Below are positions 24,088-35,500 of a DNA stretch of 64,000 nucleotides, in pieces (the first letter of the stretch is position 1; each line of letters starts with the position of its first letter). The translations under genes were made by a program, and so were the position numbers. The stretch spans positions 372,001-436,000 of the forward strand of contig NOWV01000018.1 of NCBI GenBank assembly GCA_003344405.1, read 5' to 3'. This stretch comes from Trichoplax sp. H2. Its lineage: Eukaryota; Placozoa; Uniplacotomia; Trichoplacea. The notes beneath the pieces were generated by a model that was given only the letters and a program-made list of their open reading frames with translations, had not been told where the DNA came from and searched no databases.

Positions 24088-27000
24088 TTAATTTTTTAAC
24101 TTTTTCTTACTTTTAAGATTCAATAAACGAACAAGTTGGTTTGCTGGTTGTAATACCGTTGAATGTTGAGAAAATTCAATACGTATCATTTCGAGTTTGG
24201 GTAGTACTAAAATAATAATATAAGCTTATTTATATTTTATAATTCAATATTTAACGTACACGTACGTATATAACTGCTAATACACCCTTCCGTGTTTACT
24301 CATTTCGTTATAGATATAGTCATAATCAATCAGAAAAAATTTACCTTTAGCTTTATTATTTTCGAACAATTCTGGTGATTGCTGTCATCACGATTATAAG
24401 AAGAGAAAAATAAGAATATTTCTTATTTTCAAAAGTTAATTCCATAAGGTATACCGTGACAAAACATTCAAGCAGTATCGTATTTATTAATACTTTCGCT
24501 TTCCTAACGCAATTTTCTATAACTTTACGATACCTTGCTTTTTTTGACAAGATCTGCTATTCCTTGTATCGTTGGTCCTAAAATCTATAAAGTTTAATGA
24601 TTACTTTATTTTTATAGTCACTTGTTAGCCGATGCCATACACAATTTTTGATACTGTTGTATTGATGTGGAAATTTTGTTCGGGAAGTTTCTTCAATACT
24701 ACAATTATAATGGACTGAAAAGCTGCGCTATCATAATACCAATCATGAATCGTACCTCATATTCTTCGTTTGTCATCAGTGTTTCAAATAAATGCTGTAT
24801 TACGTAGTGATTTTCAGCTATTTGTTTAATCTGCAAAAGAAAAACGATTATTCCCTTAAAATAAATTCTTTATACATGCATTGTGTAAGTAGAGTAAAAT
24901 AAAAATTTTAGCATAATACCTGTGATGCAGTTGCTGATCTAGCCGCACAAGCAATCGTCCTTGTTATAAGAATATTGCGGTATTTTGAAATCTGCAATAT
25001 CAAATATCTATCGTCACAAAGTGTGTAGACCACATAAATATTAAAAGATGACTGTGTAATATTGATGTACAAACCCTAGGCATTCCACGAAGGAGAACTG
25101 AGAACACATCATGATCGATTACACCCTTCATTTGTATATAATCATTATATTTAATTAATCTGTTTATTGAAAGATAAGCTGATCAAAGCATACGTCATAC
25201 GGTGCATACCTGCAATAATCTACTATTCACGCGGATTACATTAATCAGGAGTTTTAAAGTATTCTGTTAAATATAATTTCATATCAAAATATGTACTGTA
25301 AAGGGCAAATAATAATAGTAGCAACATGCCACATATATATTTTTATTTAGTATTTCTTTGGGTACCGTAATAACATCGAACTCGCAGGTGTTGTTTAGAA
25401 GGATTGCTTTCAGTACAGGGATCAGTTTTAACCCTATCAGTATCTAATTAATACCAAAAAATGAAATTTTTTCATTATTTAATTTGCTACTTTGGATAAT
25501 TTTACAACATTAATTGGTAACTGGTGCCTAGAGGTATTTCTCAGTACATGGGTTAGTTTCAATCCACTATTACCTAATTAAAACAGGAAATTAAATATTA
25601 ATCATTCAATTTATTGTAAAATAAAACGAACTGAGCCTAATTTACTCTCCATAAATTTTAAAGCACGGTACCTTTACTTCTTGGTGGTCCTTACGCTGCG
25701 ACATTAGTACATCTAAAAATCCTAATCCAGCAATCTAAATTTTATTAAGATGTATATAATTATTTCATATCTTTTCAGATAAAATATTGATCAAATAGCA
25801 ATAACTGAGAAAATTTTAAAATAAACTTTAAATTGCTACAGATCTTTGGAAAAAAGATTTGCAAATATTTAGTATCTCTACAGATCAAATATCTAGTAGT
25901 ACAGTAGTAACGAAAAAAACTTTAAAAACGGACTCAAATTTCTTACACGTAAATGCGGCGATTGACTTGCTACAATTTCAAATATGCAGATAATAGGCGT
26001 TGTGTTAAACGCTTCCTATAAATCATAAAAAAGGAAGGCAAATTTTCAATTTCAAGATACTTCACTTTCCTTAAGCAATGAGTATTACTTAATCTTGTGA
26101 TAGATTGACAGAGAAAGTCAATCTTTCGTATAATATATTATTTACTTAATCTAAATCTTTAAGTAATATTATGTGTGCCTCACCATAACTTTTCCATCTG
26201 AATATCGCGATGCGTTGTCTATTATAGATGATGATAAAATATCTCCTTTTTCAATAAATAGCAATCGTAAAACTTGTATAATTTCTCTATAAATCTGTTA
26301 GAAGGAAACAAATATAAATGTTATCCTTGTAAATAAGCAATGAAAGTTTCTTTTACTATACTTATGAGTAAAATATATATATACATAAATACCTTGATAT
26401 CGTTTGACTGTAAGAGAGTGGATATTATACTAGTCAGCTGTAATTGAATGATTCACATCGGTATTAAGGAATGTCGGACAAGTAAAACTTTTATATAATA
26501 TCTTCATTTATATAGCAGTGTATTGCCGTACGTCAATAATATTATCTCGCAATGCAAGACAGTATTCTTGATAATCCACAGAGAAATGATAGTGCAAGCA
26601 CTTATTTAAGGTATAAATTAAACCCTTAAGAAATAATACCTAAAGAATGTAAAAGATTTTCAGCGTCATATTAATAACTAAAGTACATGTTTAATGTATA
26701 CCGTATTATAGGTAATTGCTTAACTTACCGATTTGCCGCTATACATAGCGGAAAGTAATTTGGGGATAATCCCATAGTTTAGAAATAATATGTCGTCTAA
26801 AAATTAGAAATTGCATGACAGCGGTCTATAAATACCGATGTATATGTGTATGTCTTGTACTACTTAAGTGTAGAATGTCATAAATGATTTACTTACTTGC
26901 ATACGCCGCAATAACCTTTAAAGATTTTAATGCCAGTTCTTCGATAGGTGATAATATTAGTTTAAACAATAGGGATATATCCGCTAGAGAATGACATACA

Positions 27001-28118
27001 TAACGAATACCTTAAATATCTCAAATTTTTAGCTTAATTTTCTGCTAATACGTGTGTTTTGAGCATGGAAACACAAATACTTAAAGAGTATTAACTTGCC
27101 CATTGATATTGTCCTTGGATTAGTAGAAATTCCCTTTATATGGAGAATAATTTCGATCGTTTTAAGCAATACCATTCGTTGCTCATAGCTACAATGAACA
27201 TAGCCATTAATGTTCAACTATAAATATGTAATTTAGGCTCGACATAATGAATAATTAACTTACTCATCATGATGATGTAAATTGCTAAATATTTCAATAA
27301 TAAGTCTATCGCTGCAAAGGAAAATATTTAAAAGGCATAAGAATTAAACTAAAGCAAAATGGGTCATTAAATTTAGCATGCGTATTTCATTTCGTAAAAG
27401 TTTTAATGTCAATAAAATATCCCACCAATTAGCTTGAGAAATTGTCTTTCCTCCAGATATTCTTTGTTAAATTGACAAAACAATAAACGTATAAGTAGGA
27501 TTATGTCGAGTAGTCAATTTTTAGGTTATATAATGATTCTATTAATACCTAAAGTGCATATGAATTACCACAACTATAACTATCATATTTATCTGTCCCT
27601 TGCAACATTTTAATTCATTCGATAGCATAAATGCTCTTTCCTGATAATCATATAATTACACATTATGAATGTTGAATTCAATATACCGTAGTAATAAAGT
27701 ACGATAACTTTAATGGAAAATAATCATTGTCATTCATACAGGTTATTCGTGCACTTATTGCTAGATCTGTGACAGCTTACTAAAATATTATGAAAATATA
27801 ACTACCTTACATCAATGTAAGCGTAACCTAAGGCTAGCCACTAATTATTTTAGCTGATTCTCACTGATTTATGATGTACGATTATATTGATAAGTAAGAT
27901 ATCATGTACGGTGCTCATGAACTTACATATCATTTAAAAAATGAACCTGGCTGGAGGGCAGTAACATGGACTGTAGGATCTACGATAATGTATGCAAATA
28001 AAATTAATAAGATTAGGCTCCTGTAATGGTCGCTTAAAGCCGCAAATAAATCGTATTGCATTTGAGTATCATACTTTACCTTAACTATTTTCGATATTGG
28101 ATTATCTAAGTCATCCAT
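24088..28118 (-). CDS. Armadillo/HEAT-like helical repeat protein, function unknown
   Basis: Seventeen exons: 28080-28118, 27947-28020, 27426-27461, 27264-27311, 27100-27188, 26897-26983, 26729-26796, 26393-26407, 26184-26294, 25672-25734, 25075-25125, 24920-24991, 24756-24830, 24630-24714, 24534-24577, 24345-24381, 24088-24206. They join in phase to 370 codons plus stop. The product is almost entirely amphipathic helices of armadillo type: RLIIEIFSNLHHHD, LLFKLILSPIEELALKSLKV, NYGIIPKLLSAMYSGKS, IYREIIQVLRLLFIEKG, IAGLGFLDVLMSQRK, VFSVLLRGMP. It ends in a basic tail (NLKSKKKLKN). No signal peptide or membrane segment. Oddities: a 15-nt exon (26393-26407), a GC donor after 27100, and a weaker GC donor after 24630. 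The N-terminal exons 2-3 are the least certain. I do not recognise the orthologue; a cytosolic or ciliary scaffold is possible but unsupported. Confidence 0.75.
25375..25620. repeat. Two-copy imperfect repeat inside an intron
   Basis: Two diverged copies of about 130 bp share 'ag(t/g)tactttcagtaca-ggg(a/t)tcagttt' and 'taccta-attaa' anchors. They lie in the intron between exons 10 and 11 of the armadillo-like gene. No open frame was seen. Confidence 0.45.
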
Positions 28119-30589
28119 CTATGATACAAAGAAGTGCATTAGCTAGCAATAAATTGGATGAATTTTGTCGATGAACTCAAAAATAGATGAATACATCATA
28201 TAATATTTGAAATAATAATCAGTTCAAGACTGTCAGAGATAATGATGCTACACTTAATGAATGGGGTTAAAGTACCGCTGGTAAATGTTAATTTTTAATA
28301 GTAATTGGAACAGGAAAGTAGGCGATTACCATTACTTATCGCCTTGACGTCGATTATGGATAGTAATTTGATCATCAGGAATATCTTTGTTAAGGCCTGG
28401 CTCAATGATTAGGCCCTGTGTAATTCATTTTCAAATGGTAAGGTTACTGCTGATTGAAAATTCACGAGGAAAGAGTAGATTCAGAGTTAAAACTGCCCTA
28501 TATTGGGCAAACTTATGTATTCCATTTTCATTAATAATCAACGATCATTTATTTCTAATTACCTGAAGTCTATAAACTTTGGTTTAGAGCATCCGGTTAA
28601 TCGCAACTTATGATCAATGAATTTATAATTAACAGGCAGATTTATGCTTGGCTGTCAAGTAAGTATAATTTTGTTACGGTGTTATCTTACCGTTAGGATA
28701 GTTTAATATGTACAGTAGTAGTAGTAGCTAGTATGGAAGATATTCATATTTGTAGTGCTAGGTAAGGTAAGTAATGCCTTAATAAGGATATTATTTGCGG
28801 TTGTTTATTACATATTTGATATTGATTGCTATTATGTGTAGATAGTAGTAAGATGAATCAAGTTCTAGCTATTGATAGTTGAATTAGATAACATACATGC
28901 TTAGATTAAGATTAAGTATGAGTAAGAGATTTAAAATATTTACTGATAGAAAAGCGATGTTTCGAATATCTCAGCTCGAGATGCCTCTCCGAGAAAGGTA
29001 TAATAAAAATACTGTTGTTGTCTACAAATTACCGGTTTCTATATAAATGGGAACGTTTGAGTTGAGTTGGATGGTGAAAAGTTGTAAATATGTCTATGCT
29101 AATAAAAGTTCTATCTTTACGGTACTACGCTGAGTCTGTTCAACGTTTAGTAAAAGAACGTTTAAGTCAGTAGTTACTTAAAGACTTTTACTGTACGTTT
29201 CCTTGTCGCAGATTTGAAATTGTGACAGATTTACTTCAATGATAGTAGAAGCGATCAATCTACTTGTGACTATACAACCTCCATTGGCAAAGCCAATCGT
29301 AACAGTAACCTGTTTTAGCTGTTAGTAAGCTATTAAGAACTAATAATTTTGGGGGTAAAAGTTAGTATAGAAATTATCAAGGTACTGCAATCTACGCACG
29401 GATAGTTTGGAATTAAAAAAAATGAGATCAATATTTAGGCCATAATTTTATTACAGTGGTCCCTAACGGAAGGTGCTACAATTTCTGCTCCCTTTGGCCT
29501 TAGAATATCGAAAATATAAGCAATACTGTATAGTGCAAACACCGGTACGCTATGATTTCCATTACAGCAGCTGATTTTAAACTGCAACATAACTGTGATG
29601 ATGGCGACGTTAACAGTGATATCTTGACAGCAGAAAGCGAACATATACGTGTTATTAGTGTATATGTTACGTATATAGTGTATTTAGCTACATAAAATAT
29701 TGCATCACTCTTATATCAATAACGACAGCAATGATCTTGTAACTAAATGAAGAATTTCTTTAAATCGTTGTCTAGTGTATCACCTAGAAATCATCTTAAT
29801 AAGTCGGTAAGATCGATACTTTTACTTACATTAACTTGTCTTGAGACTTGTGTAAAACAGATTAACTTTTCTAACTTGTTCAGGCAATAAGTCTTTAACG
29901 TTACTTTTTAAGAGTTACAGTATGCCAAACTCACGACCACTACGACACTGACCAAATTTTTTGACTCCTTACAGCCTAAATAAGGAATCTGATTACAAGT
30001 AAATGAATAAGAACATCGTTTAAAGCTACTCATAAACTTTAGTAAAGAAGACGAAACGCATTTTGAATCAGATAGACGACGTTATTTCTGTCCTAAGCAG
30101 ATGCCTACGACATAACTGAGCAGCCTCTTTAAAGGATGGATTTCCGGTAATATTTTTCTTTTAGTAGCTGCCCTGCCTCTTTATGATAGTTTATATATAT
30201 ATGTTTTGTTCTTTGTTTTACTACTCTAGCTAGTAATTACGATGCCTATCGTGTATGGCAATTAATATTAATTACTAGGAATAGAGTACAGTTATTGAGC
30301 GGGCGCTATGATCAGCGTACTTGGACTATCTCCGGTATGAAATAAGAGAATTCCAATACAAGGTCAAGTGGCTGTTGATATCCTTAAAACTTTTGCATAA
30401 TCGGCTCGATGTTTCATAATTTCGCTAAAAGTAAGGATATATCGATATATCTATTCATTCTATGCTACTACACTGTATCATTATCAGCAAGGGCTTACTA
30501 GGTTAATCTTTAATTCAGTAATTCGCTTTCTATTACGAGTGGTAATGGGTAAATTGATGACCTTGAGAACTATAATTAGCCTTAAAGTA
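28119..30589. other. Intergenic interval upstream of the armadillo-like gene
   Basis: No gene could be built here. One minus-strand open segment (29435-29644, 69 codons, containing ISCCNGNHSVPVFALYS and ending DHCNKIMA) has plausible codon choice but no known motif or clear splice partners. It is left as an unassigned open frame. Confidence 0.35.
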
Positions 30590-31205
30590 AAAGTAATTGA
30601 AAACTTTACTGGTCTTGATTGTTGATGAATTGTGCTGAAGTAGAATAAAAGAGCTGCAAAGGCTATTGTGTAATATTATCAGTTTAAAAATGATGGCATC
30701 AATTATAAAGTAATTCTATCCGGAAGCTATGTCATACGTAATTAGTCAGAGCTTCAATTAATAAAATAATGATCCAAGATTGGCTAGATAGTGTAATGAG
30801 GAACCTTTGCTAGTCTTAATTGTTGATGAATTATACAGAAATAAAAATAAAAGTGCTTAGGTTGTAGTGTAATGTTGTCAGTTTAAAAATGATATCAATT
30901 ATAAAGTAGTTTTACTCAGGAAGCTATCTCATACGTAATTATTCAGAGCCTATGAGTAATAAAATTATGATTTAAAATTGGCTAAATCTCAGAAGTAATG
31001 AGCAACCTTTGCTACTGTAGTCTTGATTGTTGATGAGTTGTACAGCTACAAAAAATAAAAGAGCTGCAAAGGCTGTAGCATAGTGGTTTCAGTTTAAAAA
31101 TGATACTATCAATCATAAAGTAGTTTTATGCAGGAAGCTATATCGTACGTAATTATTTAGATATGGAAGTAGTAAAATTATGATCCAAGATTGGCTGGAT
31201 GGAAT
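30590..31205. repeat. Tandem array, three copies of about 205 bp
   Basis: Three head-to-tail copies are anchored by 'cttgattgttgatga' near 30615, 30815 and 31021 (spacing about 201 and 207). Each contains 'agctgcaaaggct', 'tcagtttaaaaatgat', 'ggaagctat' and 'atccaagattggct'-type blocks. Copies 1 and 2 differ visibly from copy 3. No coding capacity. Confidence 0.8.
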
Positions 31206-31889
31206 AATTAGTAACTATGATTAAAATTGAACCACTGGAGTTATTTATGTCGATAATTGCTACGTTTTACACGTTAATTCATGATAGAAAATGTTAGTAT
31301 TACAGCATAAATGAAGATTGATCTGTTCCCTTTTAGCCTAGAGTTAGGGTACGATTTACCTTGACTACCAAGGAAAACCGCTGCAATGTATTATCCTTCA
31401 TGAAGGAATGAAATAAATATTCTGTCAAAACAAACAGTAGAAGGTACGATAGCGCAAAGATAGCGAATATTGAGAAACCAACAGGAAGTCTAGCATTTAA
31501 GTTTATACTTGATCATGACATTAAGCAATATTAGCAAGAAAAGGTTACAAGGTCAGTTAAAACTACGGCTCTATTTTAGCCCGCTATCTTCAGTACCACA
31601 ATCTCCTCGGTATCGTCCTCCTCAATATTAACATCTCTATCGTAATCGCAAGATGATGATAAATCATCGCCTTGGTGAAAGTTAAAAATTGCCATGTTAA
31701 AACCATGAATATCTGTATCCGAAGCTGTCGAGATCATACTTGTTGTCTTGGAGGTCGTAAAATAAATATAATTGTGTTCGTTAGATTGTGTATCAAATTG
31801 ATTACTTTATTTGCCTTCAAAAGCCATATTGTACAGCCAATTTTTACGAATCTTCTCAGTTTCTTATCTCTGCATCGCCTTGCATGCTG

Positions 31890-32202
31890 TGTAACATTAT
31901 GATCTTATATAGAAGATGCCTAGTATAGTAATATCCTAATATACGAATACTTATCATATACCGTTTAAGTACTGTATTGTATTACATTCATAATGTACGA
32001 CATCATGACTACATATAGACGACATGCTATACATATAAAGACATTATCTCAATCCCATCTAAAACCTATAAATACCCTTGTACGCTAACTCGTTAGTCAG
32101 TTCCTACATTCCTGCTATCTCAAATACCTTATCTATAACAACCATATCATTGTTAGCCTGTAACTTGTATCTCAATAAAATCCTTTATACCTTCTATCAT
32201 CG
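31890..32202 (+). mobile_element. Possible LTR-like segment
   Basis: The stretch begins TGTAAC and could end ATCA. It contains CTATAAATACCC (about 32067) and, about 105 nt later, CAATAAAATCC (about 32173). A TATA box followed at short distance by a polyadenylation signal is typical of an LTR's U3-R-U5 order. No second LTR, primer-binding site, polypurine tract or pol reading frame was found, and the assembly gap lies 150 bp away. Confidence 0.25.
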
Positions 32203-32216
32203 TCTACCTTAAAATA

Positions 32217-32347
32217 CTTTACGCTACTTAAAGAAGATATCATTACAGCTGATAGCTTCATCAGAATAAGAATATACCTCTTCATCGCTGTCTTCCTCAG
32301 TGGAAGAACGTCGGAATTATCTATCTCACTGCCGTCAGAGCTATCAG
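32217..32347 (-). pseudogene. Acidic Ser/Asp/Glu-rich coding fragment abutting the assembly gap
   Basis: On the minus strand, one frame reads DSSDGSEIDNSD. A second frame immediately after reads SSTEEDSDEEVYSYSDEA and ends CNDIFFK-stop near 32217. The compositional match across the frame switch suggests a broken or mis-sequenced acidic tail, possibly from a transposon-type protein. A second acidic stretch (NIEEDDTEEIVVLKIAG-stop) reads on the same strand near 31580-31640. No family assigned. Confidence 0.25.
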
Positions 32348-32367
32348 NNNNNNNNNNNNNNNNNNNN
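32348..32367. other. Assembly gap (20 N)
   Basis: Exactly 20 ambiguous bases, probably a fixed-size placeholder rather than a measured length. Near-identical repeat sequence lies on each side of it (30983-31200 and 32368-32585), so local order and copy number are unreliable. Confidence 0.98.
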
Positions 32368-32585
32368 TAAATCTCAGAAGTAATGAGCAACCTTTGCTAC
32401 TGTAGTCTTGATTGTTGATGAGTTGTACAGCTACAAAAAATAAAAGAGCTGCAAAGGCTGTAGCATAGTGGTTTCAGTTTTAAAATGATACTATCAATCA
32501 TAAAGTAGTTTTATGCAGGAAGCTATATCGTACGTAATTATTTAGATATGGAAGTAGTAAAATTATGATCCAAGATTGGCTGGAT
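32368..32585. repeat. Near-identical copy of the third tandem unit, directly after the gap
   Basis: This 218-bp block aligns without gaps to 30983-31200. I see one substitution ('cagttttaaaatga' against 'cagtttaaaaatga'). The other array copies are much more diverged. Similarity ends sharply at 'ggctggata'. Confidence 0.9.
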
Positions 32586-32752
32586 ACGTAGTCTACGACG
32601 ATGGAAGAACTTGATCAGTTCAATCTACCAGTAATAGCTACTTGCTACTCGCTGTCAACTATGTTCAAGGGTTGAAGATATAGCATTTAACCATCCATCA
32701 GCTGCGTTAAATAGCTGCCAGTCCTGTAGTTCACGCACGCGATATCAAACTT

Positions 32753-32783
32753 CTGGCGCCTTCGCTTTAGGCTTTAGCGCCAG
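32753..32783. repeat. GC-rich hairpin
   Basis: CTGGCG and CGCCAG form a perfect 6-bp inverted repeat around a 19-nt loop containing two near-copies of 'cgctttag/gctttagc'. It stands out because GC-rich palindromes are rare in this window. It could be the tip of a small transposon or chance. Confidence 0.45.
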
Positions 32784-33544
32784 CGGAAAATCCCCACGTG
32801 TTATACCAGAACAGACTGATAGTGCAGTAAAAATCAGTAATACAGTAAAATAATCCGATTACTATAGACTGTAGTTATTAACAACCAACAACATGCGCAA
32901 AAATCAAGATATAGGCGGATTGGATAGTGCCAAGTAGCAACTGCAGCGCTACGTTCCCCATAAGTTTCTCACGGTCATCACAAGTATAAAATAAGCGCAA
33001 GATCTTGATCGACAAATTGGCTACAATCAGTAAAAATTGCACTCTAGCTGCCTTCAATTTTTGGTACTACTATTTGTTGTGCTCATTGTAAGAGTTTTCC
33101 CAGCCATTTTCAGTCTACTGTATTTGTTTTGGATGTATTACAGAGTGGCCATTAAATATTCATTCTTGAAAATAGCACAAGTATTCAACTATGTCACAGA
33201 ACGCAAACATGTGGTAAGAGATGGAAAGCAATAGCAACTTTGACATTGAAGTAAAGTGCTCTAGTTGACTACCGATCGTAATGCTCGAATAGGCTGGCTA
33301 AAGCAATGAGACTATAAATAATTGATGAATTTGTCAACACGAAGCAAGTTGCTACTGAAAGATAAAGCCAATAGAGGATTTCCTAGCCATATACAGTACC
33401 TGTAATAAAGTGATACAGAACCGGCTGCACTAGCAGGAATTGTGCGATCAATCTGCACGAAATGATAGAACAAATTTGGGATAAAAGCCTAGACATAATC
33501 CGTGCGGACATGCAATAGAGTGTCTATATAACATAACATATATA

Positions 33545-34040
33545 TAGCAGGCTACGGTAGCCGTGCACTAAATCTTCACTAAAAATGATGAAGGAAATCT
33601 CTGCTGGGAAAAGAAAAAGTCTATACAGGATTCTGTAGATATGGAATAGAGTCGATAACATGTTACGATAAATGACAAAGCCCATTCCGATTGGAAGATC
33701 AATCCTATGCAGGATTCTGTAGACGCATATACTGTAATACAGTGTAAGCCAATAGCAGATTGTGATAACTAACAGTCGTTTTATCTAAATCCTCCTAAAA
33801 ATTCTAGCAGTATACTGTGCTCGTATGCAGCAGGCTACTGTAGCCGGGCACGAAATCCTTACTAAAAGTGATGAAGGAAATCTCTGTTGGGAAATGAAAA
33901 AGTCAGGATTTCGTAGATATGGAATAGAGCCTAGATCAGTTTACGATAGCATTATGCCAAATCCTCACTAAATGATGAAGCACATTTCTGTTGGAAAATC
34001 AGTCCTATACTGTACAGGATTCTGTAGATACGAGTGTATA
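33545..34040. repeat. Tandem repeat, about 282 bp period with 100-150 bp sub-repeats
   Basis: 'agcaggctac-gtagccg' recurs at about 33547 and 33829. Within each unit, 'aaatc(t/c)tcactaaa-gatga', 'tttctgttgggaa' and 'caggattctgtaga' recur at shorter spacing, so the unit is itself built from a diverged duplication. No open frame across the units. Confidence 0.7.
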
Positions 34041-35500
34041 GCAGGTTGTAATAACAGTTATTTTGCGCTAAATCCTCGTTCAAATTCCTGCAAATTACTA
34101 TAATGAGTAGCTGGATCAACAGTAATATCAGAGGGAAAAAATTAAATATCGATAAAGTCTATATGCAAATTGTAGCAGTTAATACTGTTGAGTATGGCTA
34201 TATGTGCAAGGTCTGGACTGTTTTATGAATCAATAAAATATTCCATCTTCGACTGATATTTTAGAATGAAGGCCTAGAATTATTGATATCGTTTTGCAAA
34301 ACATTAAAGGTAAACAAAGTTGTTGGAGTTCAAAGAAATGATGTGTCTGAATATTATCTTGAAAGCAATTCTGGCTAACTTGTGTAGGCTATACTCGTGC
34401 ATTAAATACATCTACTGTATCTGTTGAAGTAGGCTCTTCAGCGAGTTAAATCGCCGGCAAAGACCTTACAGTTTGTTCATATAACTAGGTAGGTGGATGC
34501 ATCAGTGGTAATATTCTTGCAACCATAATTTTTCTGCCTTGGATAGGAACCTTGCAAACATGTTCATTGGTTATGGTATTTTGCGACTGCCTAGTGATAT
34601 TATACGCTTTAGCTACGCGTATATGGATTGACAACGTGATCGGTAAGACTTGTTGTATAGTTTACTTTTAAAACTACTCTATTTTAATATTCAGTAAGGC
34701 ATGTGTTGAATGATATGTAGTCGATTATATCGGTTAAAATCAGTTTCTGTAGTTAATACGAGTGGAAGTATTTTATGGCAATAACGCATTGATGTTAGGA
34801 GAAGGTGTCTAAATGAAATTATCTCGAATCATCTATCTGCAGGAGAAGATATCATGAATTCGACAGAAATTATTTTGCCCTAAGGTAATGAAAGTCATTG
34901 ATGATTGATAAATAAAGTAGGAATATTCTGCCTTGATATTATCATCATGTATTGGTAAGCCCTGCCATGAGGCATAGCGAGAATTAATACTAATTTTTTT
35001 AGGAGCGTTTTAACGCCTCAATTATTTCGATTGCTTCGGACATAGAATCTGTAAGTCAATGAACATCATTTTCTTAGCTACTTATAAGCTATGCTTATCC
35101 TTATTTCTTATTATATACCCTTAGATTTGAGGTGAAAATTGATATTATGACCTTGTGGCGAATTTTAATTAACTTGGATCAAGTAACTAAAGATTTTTAA
35201 AATAAATGGTATAAATATATATTTATTATAACCGATCTGAAGATCTATGGTAAAAATTTTGCCATATACAGTAGTTTGGTACAGCAGGATTGTTATAATG
35301 ATCGAGATATATATGCTTACATGCTCTGTACACCAATTAGGTCATATCGTTACAGAAACTATGCTACTTCATCAGTATCAGTACATACTGCACACGTATG
35401 TAACCGATTTCGTTATGAAATAGCTAATACCAATTTTAACTTTTCAGGTCATCCCTAGTATAAGCGAACTCGCAAAGGCAACCAGTGAGTTATAAACTCT

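Larger units (their letters stand above)
32586..35500. other. Repeat-rich non-coding interval after the gap
   Basis: Sequence texture differs from the flanks (fewer long A/T runs). It holds a short hairpin and a tandem repeat, listed separately. An open segment at 33037-33234 lacks an ATG and is just a hydrophobic run. No gene supported. Confidence 0.4.

Noticed and set aside
27350-27425. Longer version of exon 3 of the armadillo-like gene (NWWDILLTLKLLRNEI)
   Set aside because: It reads well as a helix, but it would leave an intron of only about 38 nt and a phase that hits TAG at the start of the next exon. It remains a possible alternative.
30590-31205. CRISPR-like array
   Set aside because: The units are about 205 bp and diverged along their whole length, with no short conserved repeats separated by unique spacers; the genome is animal.
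32172-32390. Open frame running through the assembly gap
   Set aside because: It crosses 20 N of unknown true length, so the joined protein is not real evidence.
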